A stretch of 37,588 nt of DNA from Actinomyces oris (lineage in GTDB: Bacteria > Actinomycetota > Actinomycetes > Actinomycetales > Actinomycetaceae), in the NCBI RefSeq assembly GCF_001937665.1, contig NZ_MSKL01000010.1, forward strand, positions 63,244 to 100,831, written 5' to 3'. Of this stretch, positions 15,795 to 25,007 are shown one piece after another. Both the position numbers and the translations under genes were made by a program. The notes below the pieces were generated by a model that worked only from the letters and a program-made list of their open reading frames with translations, ran no database searches and was not told where the DNA came from. How positions within the stretch are numbered: position 1 is the stretch's first letter; every line of letters starts with the position of its first letter.

Positions 15795-16969
15795 TGGGAG
15801 CCTCCAACGTCACGGCTCCTTCCGACGACGTCGCAGCGCACCAGTCCGATACCGCTCAGGTACCGGGCGGTGCGGCGTCGGTGACGAAGGCTGACGGGCG
15901 GGCCGGTGCGCCCACGGACACGGCGGCGTCGGCCTACGCCGCCTACCGCCGTCGAACCGTGCGGCGTCTTGCGATGCTGATGGGTCTGGCCACCCTGCTC
16001 CTGGTCGTCTTCCTCGTGGCCCTCATGGTGGGGCCGCTGGGGTTCAGCCCGGCCCAGGTGCTCGGCTCCCTCCTCTACGCCGACTACGACCCGTGGGTCG
16101 CCAACATCGTCATCAACCTGCGCCTGCCACCGGCGCTCCTGGCGGTCCTGGTGGGTGGGGCGCTGTCCCTGGCCGGCGTGCAGATGCAGACGATCCTCGA
16201 CAACCCGCTGGCCGAGCCCTTCACCCTGGGGATCTCGGCGGCCTCCGCCCTGGGGGCGGCGCTGGCCATCGTCACGGGCCTCGTGCTGCCTGTGGCCACC
16301 GGCGCCACTCTGCCGATCGTGGCGATGACGGCGGGACTGGCGGCCTCCCTCACCATCGCGATGGTCTCGAGGCTGCCCTCGGTGACCAAGGAGATGACGA
16401 TCCTGCTGGGTATCGCCCTGGTCTTCAGCTGCCAGGCGCTCCTGGCGCTCGTGCAGTACCGGGCCTCCACCGAGAGCCTGCAGCAGATCGTCTTCTGGTC
16501 GATGGGCTCCCTCATGCGCGCCACCTGGCCGGCCGTGGCCACCGTCTCGGTGGCCCTGCTCGTGGCCACGCCCGTCTTCTGGGTCAACGGCTGGCGGCTG
16601 ACCGCCATCACCCTGGGGGAGGCGCGCGCCGCGGCCATGGGCATCAACGTGGCGCGCCTGCGCGCGTGGACCCTGGTCGGGGTCTCGCTGCTGGCCGCCC
16701 TGTCCGTGGCCTTCGTGGGGATCATCGGATTCGTGGGACTCGTGGGACCGCACATGGCCCGCGGCCTGGTGGGGGAGGACCAGCGTTTCCTCGTGCCCGC
16801 CTCCATCCTGTGCGGCGCCACCCTGCTAACCGCCGCCCACGCCGCCAGCCAGGTCATCGTGCCGGGTGTCGCGGTGCCGGTCGGCATCCTGACCGCCCTG
16901 GTGGGTGTGCCGGTGTTCCTCACCATCATCTTCGGACACCAGCGTTCGGTGGTCAGGAGCGGTTCATGA
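15794..16969 (+). CDS. FecCD-family iron-complex ABC permease
   Basis: This 391-residue permease carries the FecCD hallmarks: LRLPPALLAVLVGGALSLAG with VQMQTILDNPLAEP after it, and GFVGLVGPHMARGLVG near the C-terminus, with about ten membrane spans after a disordered N-terminal extension of some 57 residues. The start at 15794 overlaps the TGA of the binding-protein gene; longer in-frame extensions lie inside that gene and are rejected. It overlaps the ATPase gene by an ATGA. One permease gene implies a homodimeric channel. Confidence 0.92.
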   Translation: MGASNVTAPSDDVAAHQSDTAQVPGGAASVTKADGRAGAPTDTAASAYAAYRRRTVRRLAMLMGLATLLLVVFLVALMVGPLGFSPAQVLGSLLYADYDPWVANIVINLRLPPALLAVLVGGALSLAGVQMQTILDNPLAEPFTLGISAASALGAALAIVTGLVLPVATGATLPIVAMTAGLAASLTIAMVSRLPSVTKEMTILLGIALVFSCQALLALVQYRASTESLQQIVFWSMGSLMRATWPAVATVSVALLVATPVFWVNGWRLTAITLGEARAAAMGINVARLRAWTLVGVSLLAALSVAFVGIIGFVGLVGPHMARGLVGEDQRFLVPASILCGATLLTAAHAASQVIVPGVAVPVGILTALVGVPVFLTIIFGHQRSVVRSGS

Positions 16970-17724
16970 GCCTGACACTGGACAACCTCACCTTCTCCTA
17001 CGGCAGGCGGGCCGTCCTCAAGGGTGTCGACGCCACCTGGGAGACGGGCCAGACGGTGGGGCTGCTCGGCCCCAACGGCGCCGGCAAGTCCACCCTGGTC
17101 ACCTGCGTGGCCCAGCTGCGCCGCTACCTGGGGGAGGTGACCTTCGAGGGTCGCCGGGGCCACGACCTGCGCGGCATGATCGGCTACATGCCGCAGGGCC
17201 TGCCCGGCGACGCCGCCCTGACCGCCCTGGAGTCGGTGCTCACCGCCTCGCGGCGCGGGATGACCTGGCACACGAGCCGGGCCGACATCGACCTGGCCTG
17301 GAATGCTCTGGACGAGCTCGGGGTGGCCGAGCTGGCCGACCGCCCACTGGGCCAGCTCTCCGGCGGCCAGCGCCAGCTCATCGCCCTGGCCCAGACGCTC
17401 GTGCGCGAGCCCGGGCTCATCCTGCTCGACGAGCCCACCTCCGCCCTCGACCTGCGCCGCCAGGTCTCGGTGCTCTCCCACGTGCGGCGGATCTGTCACC
17501 GGGACACCGGGCGCCTCGCCGTCGTCGCCCTGCACGACCTCAACCTGGCGGCCCGCTTCTGCGACCGCCTCGCCATCCTCGCGGGCGGGACGATCCTCGC
17601 CGAGGGGCCGCCCGCCGAGGTGCTTCAGCCCGACATCCTTGCCGAGGTCTACGGGCTGCGGGTGCGGATCGTGCCCGACGGCGACCACGTCATGGTCGCC
17701 CCCGAGGCCGAGCAGGGGGCTTGA
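16966..17724 (+). CDS. Iron-complex ABC transporter ATPase (FecE-like)
   Basis: This 252-residue ATPase has Walker A GPNGAGKST (35-43), signature LSGGQ (131-135), Walker B LILLDEP (151-157) and the switch histidine in ALHDLNLA, all canonical for FecE/FhuC-type import ATPases. The ATG at 16966 overlaps the permease stop. It completes the iron-complex uptake system. Confidence 0.93.
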   Translation: MSLTLDNLTFSYGRRAVLKGVDATWETGQTVGLLGPNGAGKSTLVTCVAQLRRYLGEVTFEGRRGHDLRGMIGYMPQGLPGDAALTALESVLTASRRGMTWHTSRADIDLAWNALDELGVAELADRPLGQLSGGQRQLIALAQTLVREPGLILLDEPTSALDLRRQVSVLSHVRRICHRDTGRLAVVALHDLNLAARFCDRLAILAGGTILAEGPPAEVLQPDILAEVYGLRVRIVPDGDHVMVAPEAEQGA

Positions 17725-17802
17725 GCGGGGGCCTGCCGTCAGGCGTTCCGGCGTCGCATGAGGGGGTCTTCCCCGCCACGTTCCTCACCGTCCTGGCTGC
17801 GC

Positions 17803-18216
17803 TCAGGAGGCTGAGCGCAGCCGAGTCGTCGGCAGAGGCAGTTCGATGGCGCCAATGAGGTCCACGGACTTGGCGATGCCGGTGGCCGACAGGTCCTCCA
17901 TCGCTCTGGCCACGATGACGCGGTCCCGGTGGATCTCGCGAATCCTGACCCGTGCCCAGCTCTCCTCGCCCGTCTGCGGATCCTCCTCCTCCAGGAGCCA
18001 GTCCTCCGCCAGAAGCCGCAGGCCGATCGCATCCAGGACCGCCTCGGCCTCATCGAGCTCCATGGCCTCGCCTCGCTGGACCCACAGCCGGTCGTAAGGG
18101 ATGAACCGGCCGTCCGCACTCATCTCGATATAGCCCACGTGCTCGCCGTCCTCGCGACGCAGATGATCGAAGACGTCCTCAGGATCGGGCAGGCCTTCCG
18201 GTGGCGGGGCGCTCAT
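17803..18216 (-). CDS. Hypothetical acidic protein
   Basis: This 137-residue soluble acidic protein contains no domain that I recognise. It has a predicted mixed alpha/beta content, an EADELD-like acidic middle (about 50-80) and a basic C-terminal tail. The ATG at 18216 has no ribosome site but has TAGCCT 7 nt upstream, suggesting a leaderless mRNA. The 18 bp spanning that box and the start codon recur exactly at the next upstream gene. It converges with the iron-uptake ATPase gene. Confidence 0.65.
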   Translation of the reverse strand: MSAPPPEGLPDPEDVFDHLRREDGEHVGYIEMSADGRFIPYDRLWVQRGEAMELDEAEAVLDAIGLRLLAEDWLLEEEDPQTGEESWARVRIREIHRDRVIVARAMEDLSATGIAKSVDLIGAIELPLPTTRLRSAS

Positions 18217-18228
18217 GCGTGCCAGGCT
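18211..18228. repeat. 18-bp direct repeat over a start codon, copy 1
   Basis: The 18 bases GCTCATGCGTGCCAGGCT recur exactly at 18608-18625. In each copy they cover most of the -10 box, the spacer and the first codons of a minus-strand gene. Confidence 0.8.
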
Positions 18229-18229
18229 A
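18224..18229 (-). promoter_or_regulatory. Possible -10 box (TAGCCT)
   Basis: TAGCCT on the minus strand lies 7 nt before the ATG at 18216, the leaderless geometry seen repeatedly in this window. Confidence 0.45.
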
Positions 18230-18292
18230 CCGGGCCGATGAACGCCGCTACGTCAGCGCAGGCCTGTCGCTTCCGACGTGGTCGGATCGTCC

Positions 18293-18613
18293 TCAAGCCA
18301 CGAGTGGCTGATAGCGCTGACGGGCGGCCTCGCCGGAGGTTCCGACCATATTTCCAATAGCTGCCCAGGACATCCCAGCGTCCCGAGCACCTCTGATGGC
18401 GTCAAGGATGTCAGCCTCGCTCAGGCCGTGCTTCAGCGCCGATCTGGCAATGATCGGATCGTCCACAGATCCAAGGTAACTTGTGATGTGCTGTGTGGTC
18501 GAGGGTTGTGCCTTCGGGGTGGCGCTGGTGGTTGCCGCAGGTTTGACCGCCCGGTGAGCGTGCGGATGCCGCAGATGTGTTGGCTGACATCGGTGTCGAG
18601 CGGGGGTGCTCAT
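18293..18613 (-). CDS. Small helix-turn-helix protein
   Basis: This 106-residue protein has a disordered, His/Pro/Thr-rich N-terminal half and a C-terminal helix-turn-helix (MSWAAIGNMVGTSGEAARQRY) typical of short actinobacterial DNA-binding proteins. HGLSEADILDAI precedes it. The ATG at 18613 is chosen because it sits in an 18-bp sequence shared with the neighbouring gene's start; an in-frame ATG at 18652 has no upstream signal. Its -10-like box is CAGCCT rather than TAGCCT, so it may be weaker. A regulatory role is inferred and no target is known. Confidence 0.6.
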   Translation of the reverse strand: MSTPARHRCQPTHLRHPHAHRAVKPAATTSATPKAQPSTTQHITSYLGSVDDPIIARSALKHGLSEADILDAIRGARDAGMSWAAIGNMVGTSGEAARQRYQPLVA

Positions 18614-18625
18614 GCGTGCCAGGCT
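18608..18625. repeat. 18-bp direct repeat over a start codon, copy 2
   Basis: This is an exact copy of 18211-18228, placed identically relative to the ATG at 18613 on the minus strand. Confidence 0.8.
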
Positions 18626-18944
18626 GGTTGACTCTGAAAAGTCGTCAATCATGACACTTTCGGCAGTGTGCGGGGCTGGGTGGGCTGATCGCGAACGTAC
18701 TTTCGCGACGAGGACTGCGTTCTCCCACAGAACTCGCGGGTGGGACCTCAGTCATCTGCAGGAAATCGCAGTCCTCGCCGGGTATCGCAGTTCCCGGTGT
18801 GCGGCCGGTGGGTGTGCTGCTCTGGCGTAGTTGGAACCGTTCGCCGCGCTGCCGTGAGCGGGTGCTTCACGCGGCCGGCGGCTTGTGATGCCGTGTGTGT
18901 CATAGGTCACTATCAAGTCTGGGAATGGACTGCGGTCAGTCAAG

Positions 18945-18965
18945 GTTGAGCCAGTCAGACTCAAG
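18945..18965. promoter_or_regulatory. HAIR-like HspR operator 1
   Basis: GTTGAGC-N7-ACTCAAG matches the HspR inverted repeat (CTTGAGT-N7-ACTCAAG) in the entire right arm and most of the left arm. HspR, encoded as the last gene of this operon, is the expected repressor, with DnaK as co-repressor in studied actinobacteria. Confidence 0.8.
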
Positions 18966-18980
18966 GTTGTATGTAGTCAA

Positions 18981-19001
18981 GTTGACAGAGCCTGACTCAA
19001 T
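18981..19001. promoter_or_regulatory. HAIR-like HspR operator 2 overlapping the -35 box
   Basis: GTTGACA-N7-ACTCAAT keeps the HAIR spacing with weaker arms. It contains TTGACA (18982-18987), a perfect -35 box, so HspR bound here would block polymerase. A -10 candidate AATCCT lies 17 bp further at 19005-19010. Confidence 0.65.
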
Positions 19002-19007
19002 CACAAT

Positions 19008-19028
19008 CCTGAGTGCATACGACTCAAC
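19008..19028. promoter_or_regulatory. HAIR-like HspR operator 3
   Basis: CCTGAGT-N7-ACTCAAC again fits the HAIR layout. It covers the predicted transcription start, about 70 bp before dnaK. Confidence 0.65.
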
Positions 19029-19095
19029 CTGAAGGCGCCGGACCTCCCGGCCCTCACTGCAGACATCAACCAAGCAAGCACAAGGAGCACACCAC

Positions 19096-20961
19096 ATGGC
19101 ACGCGCTGTCGGTATCGACCTGGGTACCACCAACTCTGCTATCGCCGTCCTCGAGGGTGGCGAGCCCACCATCATCCCCAACGCCGAGGGCGGCCGCACC
19201 ACCCCGTCCGTCGTCGCGTTCTCCAAGTCCGGCGAGATCCTCGTCGGCGAGATCGCCAAGCGCCAGGCGGTCACCAACGTCGACCGCACCATCTCCTCGG
19301 TCAAGCGCCACATGGGCACCGACTGGTCCGTCGAGATCGACGACAAGAAGTACACCGCCCAGGAGATCAGCGCCCGCATCCTGGCCAAGCTCAAGGCCGA
19401 CGCCGAGGCCTACCTGGGTGAGCCCGTCACCAACGCGGTCATCACCGTCCCGGCCTACTTCAACGACGCCGAGCGCCAGGCCACCAAGGAGGCCGGCACC
19501 ATCGCGGGCCTGACCGTGGACCGCATCGTCAACGAGCCCACCGCCGCGGCCCTGGCCTACGGCCTGGACAAGGGCAAGGAGGACGAGCTCATCCTCGTCT
19601 TCGACCTCGGTGGCGGTACCTTCGACGTCTCCCTGCTCGAGGTCGGCAAGGACGAGGACGGCTTCTCCACCATCCAGGTGCGCGCCACCAACGGTGACAA
19701 CCGCCTGGGCGGCGACGACTGGGACGCCCGCGTCGTCGAGTGGCTGGTCAAGCAGGTCAAGAGCAAGGACGGCGTGGACCTGTCCAAGGACAAGATCGCC
19801 ATGCAGCGCCTCAGGGACGCCGCCGAGCAGGCCAAGAAGGAGCTGTCCTCGGCGACCTCCACGAACATCAACCTGCAGTACCTCTCCATGAGCGAGTCCG
19901 GTCCCATCCACCTCGATGAGAAGCTCACCCGCTCCAACTTCCAGGAGATGACCGCGGACCTCCTCGAGCGCACCAAGATCCCCTTCCACAACGTCATCAA
20001 GGACGCCGGGGTCAAGGTCTCCGACATCGACCACGTGGTCCTCGTGGGCGGCTCCACCCGCATGCCCGCCGTCGCCGACGTGGTGCGCGAGCTGACCGGC
20101 CGTGATCCCAACAAGGGCGTCAACCCCGACGAGGTCGTCGCCGTCGGCGCGGCCCTCCAGGCCGGCGTCATCCAGGGCGACCGTAGCGACGTCCTACTCA
20201 TCGACGTCACGCCCCTGTCCCTGGGCATCGAGACCAAGGGCGGGGTCATGACCAAGCTCATCGAGCGCAACACGGCCATCCCGACCAAGCGCTCCGAGGT
20301 CTTCTCCACCGCCGAGGACAACCAGCCCTCCGTGCTCATCCAGGTCTACCAGGGCGAGCGCGAGTTCGCCCGGGACAACAAGCCGCTGGGCACCTTCGAG
20401 CTGACCGGCATCGCCCCGGCCCCCCGCGGCGTGCCCCAGATCGAGGTCTCCTTCGACATCGACGCCAACGGCATCGTCCACGTCTCGGCCAAGGACCGCG
20501 GCACCGGCAAGGAGCAGTCCATGACCATCTCCGGCGGGTCCGCCCTGCCCAAGGAGGACATCGACCGCATGGTCAAGGAGGCCGAGGCCCACGCCGAGGA
20601 GGACAAGAAGCGCCGCGAGGACGCTGAGACCCGCAACTCCGCCGAGCAGCAGGCATACTCCATCGACAAGCTCCTCAAGGACAACAAGGACAAGCTGCCC
20701 GAGGACGTCCACTCCGAGGTCTCCGAGGCCGTCGCCGACCTCAAGAAGGCCCTCGAGGGCGACGACATCGAGCCGATCAAGACCGCTCAGGAGAAGCTGA
20801 GCTCGGTGGCCCAGAAGGTCGGCGAGGCCCTCTACCAGGCCGACGCCGCCGCCCAGGCCGCGGGTGACGCCTCCGGCTCCGCCTCCTCGGCCGGGGCCGC
20901 GTCCTCCGACGACGAGGACATCGTGGACGCCGAGATCGTGGACGAGGAGGACTCCAAGTGA
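19096..20961 (+). CDS. dnaK: Molecular chaperone DnaK (Hsp70)
   Basis: This 621-residue Hsp70 has the nucleotide-binding domain with GIDLGTTNS (6-14), [22 protein letters not shown] (170-177) and [12 protein letters not shown]. The hydrophobic linker [13 protein letters not shown] follows, then the substrate-binding domain and a C-terminal tail ending in an acidic [11 protein letters not shown]. It refolds clients in an ATP cycle driven by DnaJ and reset by GrpE, all encoded here. AAGGAG lies 8 nt before the ATG. Three HAIR-like operators upstream indicate HspR control. The stop overlaps the grpE GTG. Confidence 0.98.
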   Translation: MARAVGIDLGTTNSAIAVLEGGEPTIIPNAEGGRTTPSVVAFSKSGEILVGEIAKRQAVTNVDRTISSVKRHMGTDWSVEIDDKKYTAQEISARILAKLKADAEAYLGEPVTNAVITVPAYFNDAERQATKEAGTIAGLTVDRIVNEPTAAALAYGLDKGKEDELILVFDLGGGTFDVSLLEVGKDEDGFSTIQVRATNGDNRLGGDDWDARVVEWLVKQVKSKDGVDLSKDKIAMQRLRDAAEQAKKELSSATSTNINLQYLSMSESGPIHLDEKLTRSNFQEMTADLLERTKIPFHNVIKDAGVKVSDIDHVVLVGGSTRMPAVADVVRELTGRDPNKGVNPDEVVAVGAALQAGVIQGDRSDVLLIDVTPLSLGIETKGGVMTKLIERNTAIPTKRSEVFSTAEDNQPSVLIQVYQGEREFARDNKPLGTFELTGIAPAPRGVPQIEVSFDIDANGIVHVSAKDRGTGKEQSMTISGGSALPKEDIDRMVKEAEAHAEEDKKRREDAETRNSAEQQAYSIDKLLKDNKDKLPEDVHSEVSEAVADLKKALEGDDIEPIKTAQEKLSSVAQKVGEALYQADAAAQAAGDASGSASSAGAASSDDEDIVDAEIVDEEDSK

Positions 20962-21590
20962 CCTCGGCCGGCCCCACCCCCGAGAACGAGGGCATCGACC
21001 CCGAGCTCCAGGCGGCCGTCGAATCGGCCTTCGAGGAGGTGCCCGACGACGTCCGTGAGGAGCTCGCCCAGGGCTCTGCCGAGGGCGAGGCCGGCCAGGT
21101 CGACGCCGCCTCCGATGAGGAGGCGGCGGGGGAGGACCCCCTGGCCCAGGCTCAGGCCCAGGCCGCTCAGGCGGCCGACGACCTGGCCCGGGCCCGGGCG
21201 GACCTCTACAACCTCCAGCAGGAGTACCAGGGGTTCGTGCGCCGCTCCCGCGAGGGTGCGGCCTCCCACCGGGACGCCGGTGCCGCCGGCGTCGTCGAGG
21301 CCCTCATCCCGGTCCTCGACGAGATCGAGCTGGCCCGCCAGCACGGCGACCTGACCGGCACCTTCGAGACCACGGCCGGCAAGCTCGAGACGATCCTGGC
21401 CGAGAAGTACTCCCTGGAGCGCTTCGGCGCCGTGGGCGAGGTCTTCGACCCCACGCTGCACGAGGCCCTCATGGCCACCGAGTCCAGCGAGGTCACCGAG
21501 CCCACCATCGCCACGGTCCTCCAGCCCGGATACCGCCTGGGTGAGCGCGTCGTGCGCGCCGCCCGCGTCCAGGTCGCCAACCCGGCCTGA
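20958..21590 (+). CDS. grpE: Nucleotide exchange factor GrpE
   Basis: This 210-residue GrpE has an acidic, Ala-rich N-terminus, a long coiled-coil helix (about 62-100) and the C-terminal beta domain with [17 protein letters not shown] and a [21 protein letters not shown] ending, cut here to its key parts. It promotes ADP release from DnaK. The start is a GTG at 20958 overlapping the dnaK stop (GTGA), indicating translational coupling. Confidence 0.96.
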   Translation: MTSAGPTPENEGIDPELQAAVESAFEEVPDDVREELAQGSAEGEAGQVDAASDEEAAGEDPLAQAQAQAAQAADDLARARADLYNLQQEYQGFVRRSREGAASHRDAGAAGVVEALIPVLDEIELARQHGDLTGTFETTAGKLETILAEKYSLERFGAVGEVFDPTLHEALMATESSEVTEPTIATVLQPGYRLGERVVRAARVQVANPA

Positions 21591-21615
21591 TACCCACCGC
21601 ACCACTCACCCCGGC

Positions 21616-21666
21616 CCGACGGCGGACCCGGGCCAGCGCGTCTGGCGGGTCCGGGTCCGCCGTCGG
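21616..21666 (+). terminator. Large hairpin between grpE and dnaJ
   Basis: Arms at 21616-21631 and 21651-21666 pair perfectly over 16 bp (CCGACGGCGGACCCGG with its complement). Inside the 19-nt loop, GCCAG and CTGGC form a further 5-bp stem. There is no T-tract. It lies 25 bp after the grpE stop, so it may partly terminate transcription or be an mRNA processing or stability element that lowers dnaJ relative to dnaK-grpE. Confidence 0.6.
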
Positions 21667-21783
21667 ACGGGAGGTGCACCAGGACTCCCGAGGCCCCAGG
21701 GCCACGGCGACGTCCCACCCTCATCTTCAGCTTCAGTAAGGAAACCCCCACGATCACCCAGATAAGGAGGCGGTGACGCGACT

Positions 21784-22821
21784 ATGGCCAGTCAGGACTG
21801 GATGACCAAGGACTTCTACGCGGTCCTCGGCGTGAGTAAGGACGCCGACGCCGCCGCAATCAAGAAGGCCTACCGCACGCTAGCGAAGAAGTACCACCCC
21901 GACCGCAACCCTGATGACGCCGTAGCGGCGGAGAAGTTCAAGGAGATCGGGGAGGCCTACGCCGTCCTGTCCGACGAGGCCGAGCGCAAGCAGTACGACG
22001 CGATCCGTTCCATGGCCGGAGGCGGTGCCCGCTTCCAGGCCGGCGGCCCGGGAGGGGCCGGCGGCGCCGGCTTCGAGGACATTCTCTCCTCCATGTTCGG
22101 CGGCCAGGGCGGGGGCGTGCGCTTCGAGACCGGCGGAGCCGGCGGCGCACAGCCCGACCTCGACGACCTGCTGCGCATGTTCGGCGGCACCCCCAGCCCG
22201 ACCCGCTCCGGTGGCCGCCCCGGCCCCTTCGGCTTCGGCGGTTTCGGCTCCCAGCCCCAGCCGCAGAAGGGCGCCGACGTCCTGACCTCGGCCACGCTGG
22301 ACCTGCGCGACGCCGTTGCCGGCACCACCGTGGAGCTCACCGCGGACGGGCGCACCATGAAGGTCCGCATCCCGGCGGGCGTGCGCGACGGCCAGAAGAT
22401 CCGCCTGCGCGGCAAGGGGCGAGCCGGCCTGAACGGCGGCGATAACGGTGACATGGTGGTGACCATCAACATCAAGAAGCACCCCGTGTACTCCGTCGAC
22501 CCGGTCGACGGCGCCAACCTGCGCATGGACCTTCCGGTCACTCTGCGCGAGGCCGCCCTGGGCGCCACGGTTGAGGTCCCGCTGCTCGATGGCGGTACCT
22601 CCAAGATCAAGATCAAGCCCGGCACGTCCTCGGGCACCGTCATGCGCCTGCGCGGCAAGGGCGCCACCACCCGGAAGAAGACCGGCGACCTGCTGGTGAC
22701 CATCCAGGTGGCCGTCCCCAAGAAGCTCTCCAAGGCTGCCAAGGAGGCGCTCGAGGCCTTCGATGAGGCCATGGGTGACACCGACCCGCGGGCCACCCTC
22801 ATGGAGGAGGCGGCGAAGTGA
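21784..22821 (+). CDS. dnaJ: DnaJ-family co-chaperone without zinc finger (CbpA-type)
   Basis: This 345-residue J protein has a J domain (about 10-72) with HPD at 38-40, a Gly/Phe-rich region (about 78-165) and the two beta-barrel client-binding domains (about 175-325). It has no cysteine at all, so the four CxxCxGxG zinc-finger repeats of classical DnaJ are absent, making it a type II/CbpA-like protein in the dnaJ position. The N-terminus [12 protein letters not shown] fits actinobacterial DnaJ1 proteins and supports the ATG at 21784. AAGGAGG lies 13 nt upstream, a long spacing. The stop overlaps the hspR GTG. Confidence 0.93.
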   Translation: MASQDWMTKDFYAVLGVSKDADAAAIKKAYRTLAKKYHPDRNPDDAVAAEKFKEIGEAYAVLSDEAERKQYDAIRSMAGGGARFQAGGPGGAGGAGFEDILSSMFGGQGGGVRFETGGAGGAQPDLDDLLRMFGGTPSPTRSGGRPGPFGFGGFGSQPQPQKGADVLTSATLDLRDAVAGTTVELTADGRTMKVRIPAGVRDGQKIRLRGKGRAGLNGGDNGDMVVTINIKKHPVYSVDPVDGANLRMDLPVTLREAALGATVEVPLLDGGTSKIKIKPGTSSGTVMRLRGKGATTRKKTGDLLVTIQVAVPKKLSKAAKEALEAFDEAMGDTDPRATLMEEAAK

Positions 22822-23324
22822 GCCGGCATCGTGCGGGGCAGGGCTTGGGGTACCTGGCCGACGACGCGGCCGAGCGCGCGGTCTACGTGGTCTCGGTGGC
22901 GGCCGAGCTGGCCGGGATGCACCCCCAGACCCTGCGCCAGTACGACCGGCTCGGACTGGTCAGCCCCGCCCGGACCCGCGGGCGGGGCCGGCGCTACTCC
23001 CATCGCGACGTCGAGCGCCTGCGCCGCATCCAGTCCCTGTCCCAGGAGGGCATCAACCTCGAGGGCATCCGCCGCATCCTCGCCCTGGAGTCCCGCGTCG
23101 AGGAGCTGGAGGCAGACAACGCCCGCATGCGCAGCCGTGAGGCCGTCGTCCAGCGGATCTTCGCTGCGGCAGCCGACGGCGAGGTCCAGGTCGTCGCCCC
23201 CGGTCGCCAAGGCCGTGGACCCACAGAGCGCCGCCCCGAGACGGGGCGTGGACGCACCGCCGCGGCGGCGGGCACCGCGGGTGCTGTGAGTACCGCTCTC
23301 GTGCCCATGCGCCGGTGGCACTGA
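22818..23324 (+). CDS. hspR: Heat-shock repressor HspR (MerR family)
   Basis: This 168-residue MerR-type regulator has a winged helix ([20 protein letters not shown] to the [14 protein letters not shown] region, about 22-70), then a dimerisation helix ([14 protein letters not shown]) and a disordered Arg/Ala-rich tail of about 45 residues. HspR binds HAIR inverted repeats and represses the dnaK operon, with DnaK acting as co-repressor, giving autoregulation. It starts at a GTG overlapping the dnaJ stop (GTGA). It is the terminal gene of the operon. Confidence 0.95.
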   Translation: MSRHRAGQGLGYLADDAAERAVYVVSVAAELAGMHPQTLRQYDRLGLVSPARTRGRGRRYSHRDVERLRRIQSLSQEGINLEGIRRILALESRVEELEADNARMRSREAVVQRIFAAAADGEVQVVAPGRQGRGPTERRPETGRGRTAAAAGTAGAVSTALVPMRRWH

Positions 23325-23440
23325 CGGGTACCGGACGCGGGCAGTGATGCGGCACTGAGCTCTTCGACCGGTGCGGCGGAAGGCGGCCCACCCCTCGCGC
23401 ATCATTCTCCGGGCGGATGCAGCCCGTCTTTCGCCGGTCG

Positions 23441-23446
23441 TAAGGT
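23441..23446 (+). promoter_or_regulatory. Possible -10 box (TAAGGT), DUF418 gene 1
   Basis: TAAGGT lies 7 nt before the ATG at 23454. No Shine-Dalgarno fits in the gap, which suggests a leaderless mRNA. Confidence 0.5.
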
Positions 23447-23453
23447 CCTGCGC

Positions 23454-24881
23454 ATGCGGATGACAACCTCCTTCACCGGTCCTCGGGGCTTGCGATACCC
23501 CGCCCCTGACGTGGCCCGTGGCTTCATGCTGCTGCTCATCGCCGTGGCCAACGTTCCGTCATGGAACACGATGCCGAACGGGGCCGAGTCGCCGGCGTCG
23601 TCCGTCGACGCCTGGTGGATGTTCGTCCGCACTCTGGTGGTGGACCACCGGGCCTACCCGCTGTTCGCGATGCTCTTCGGCTTCGGGCTCATGACCATGA
23701 TCAAGCGGCGCATCGACTCCGGAACCCAGACATACCTCGCCTCCTTGCCCGGTGCCCGGGCCGGCCGCGAGGCGATGCCGCACGAGGCGGCCTGGGCCCG
23801 CGAGATGGCCACCATTGACGCCTACCGCCTGGTGCGACGCCGTGGCTGGTGGATGCTCCTGATCGGATTCGTCCACGGCCTCGTCTTCCCCGGTGACATC
23901 ATCGGCGCCTATGGACTGGTCGCCGTCCTCCTGGCCAACCTGCTGGCCCGCAAGAGCTACACGGCGCTCTACATCATCGCGGGCATCATCTCCGTGGTGG
24001 CGCTTGGTTCGTACCTGGCCGCGGGGGCCCTGTCGGCAGGCGCCGCCCCGACGGCCTCCGGGGAGGGGGAGCAGGCGATCTCGGTCGGAGCGACGCTGCT
24101 CTGGGTCGGCAGCAACATCCTGCAGTGGTTCGTCCTGCTGATCGTGCAGGTCCTCATCGCACTCATCGTTCCCGCTGCGGTGATCGGTGCCCGCCTGGCC
24201 GACACCGACCTCATCGCCCACCCGGAGCGGCACCGTCGCCTGCTCGTCTCAGTGGGCCTCGGCGGTCTGGCACTGGGGGCGCTCGCGGCGCTCCACAGCG
24301 CGCTGACGCTCGTGACGCCCGCGACGGCTTGGCCGTGGGACTTCGCCACCACGGAGTTCTTCGGCCTGGCCGGTGCCTGCGGCTGGCTGGCACTGCTGGC
24401 CCTTTACGCCGGCGGGCCGAGGCCGGACGGCCGGTTGACGGGGCTGCGCCGGCTCGCCTCCGCCGTCGGCCGCCGCTCCATGACCGTCTACCTGAGCCAG
24501 ACGATCCTCTTCGGCACCATCTTCGTCATCGTCCCGCTCCTGGTAACGGGGAGGCGCCTGTGGGTGGGCCAGGCCGCGGCCGCCCTCATCGCCCTGGGGG
24601 TCTGGTTGGCAACCATGGTCCTGTGCGTCCTGCTGGAGCGCGGCGGCCACGCCGGTCCTTTCGAGACCCTGCTGCGCACCGCCGTGGCCCGCAGCGAGCG
24701 CAGGCGGGCGACGCTCCCGCCCCCGCCCGCCGTCTGGCCCGGCATGCAGCCTGGAGCGCGGCCGATGATGCAGATGGGGGCGCAGCCGGGAGTACCGGTG
24801 CCGATGCAGCAGGGTATGCCGCCGATGGCTCAGCCGGGAGAGCCACCGGTGACCCAGCCGGGTACCCGGCCGACGCCCTGA
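23454..24881 (+). CDS. DUF418 family membrane protein, copy 1
   Basis: This 475-residue polytopic membrane protein belongs to the DUF418/YeiB family. It shows the conserved start RYPAPDVARGFMLLLIAVAN, the AYPLFAMLFGFGL block, a charged RRRGWWMLLIG segment and the C-terminal DUF418 core (YAGGPRPDGRLTGLRRLAS, then GRRSMTVYLSQTILFG). It ends with a Met/Gln/Pro/Gly-rich cytosolic tail of about 60 residues not seen in copies 2 and 3. Family members are proposed transporters or membrane acyl-type enzymes; no function is proven. It is the first of three tandem paralogues. Confidence 0.85.
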   Translation: MRMTTSFTGPRGLRYPAPDVARGFMLLLIAVANVPSWNTMPNGAESPASSVDAWWMFVRTLVVDHRAYPLFAMLFGFGLMTMIKRRIDSGTQTYLASLPGARAGREAMPHEAAWAREMATIDAYRLVRRRGWWMLLIGFVHGLVFPGDIIGAYGLVAVLLANLLARKSYTALYIIAGIISVVALGSYLAAGALSAGAAPTASGEGEQAISVGATLLWVGSNILQWFVLLIVQVLIALIVPAAVIGARLADTDLIAHPERHRRLLVSVGLGGLALGALAALHSALTLVTPATAWPWDFATTEFFGLAGACGWLALLALYAGGPRPDGRLTGLRRLASAVGRRSMTVYLSQTILFGTIFVIVPLLVTGRRLWVGQAAAALIALGVWLATMVLCVLLERGGHAGPFETLLRTAVARSERRRATLPPPPAVWPGMQPGARPMMQMGAQPGVPVPMQQGMPPMAQPGEPPVTQPGTRPTP

Positions 24882-24995
24882 GCCGGCGCAGCCCCGCGGG
24901 CCGTCCGCCGGAAGAATGGCTGTGCAGGAGGCTCCGCCTTTCGACGGAGACGATCTCGGCGCTTAAGGCGGACGCCGGGGAACCACCGGTTTTCA

Positions 24996-25001
24996 TACGG
25001 T
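24996..25001 (+). promoter_or_regulatory. Possible -10 box (TACGGT), DUF418 gene 2
   Basis: TACGGT lies 6 nt before the ATG at 25008, the same layout as for copies 1 and 3. Confidence 0.5.
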
Positions 25002-25007
25002 CGAGTC

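Larger units (their letters stand above)
18653..19095. other. Intergenic region upstream of the chaperone operon
   Basis: This gene-free stretch of 443 bp precedes dnaK. The last 150 bp contain the three HAIR-like operators, the promoter and the dnaK ribosome site. In 18653-18940 I see no supported gene, terminator or strong repeat; short plus-strand frames there lack ribosome sites. Confidence 0.6.

Noticed and set aside
17725-17802. Terminator between the iron-uptake ATPase and the convergent small gene
   Set aside because: Only a 5-bp GCCTG/CAGGC stem is present, with no T-tract, which is too weak to list as a feature.
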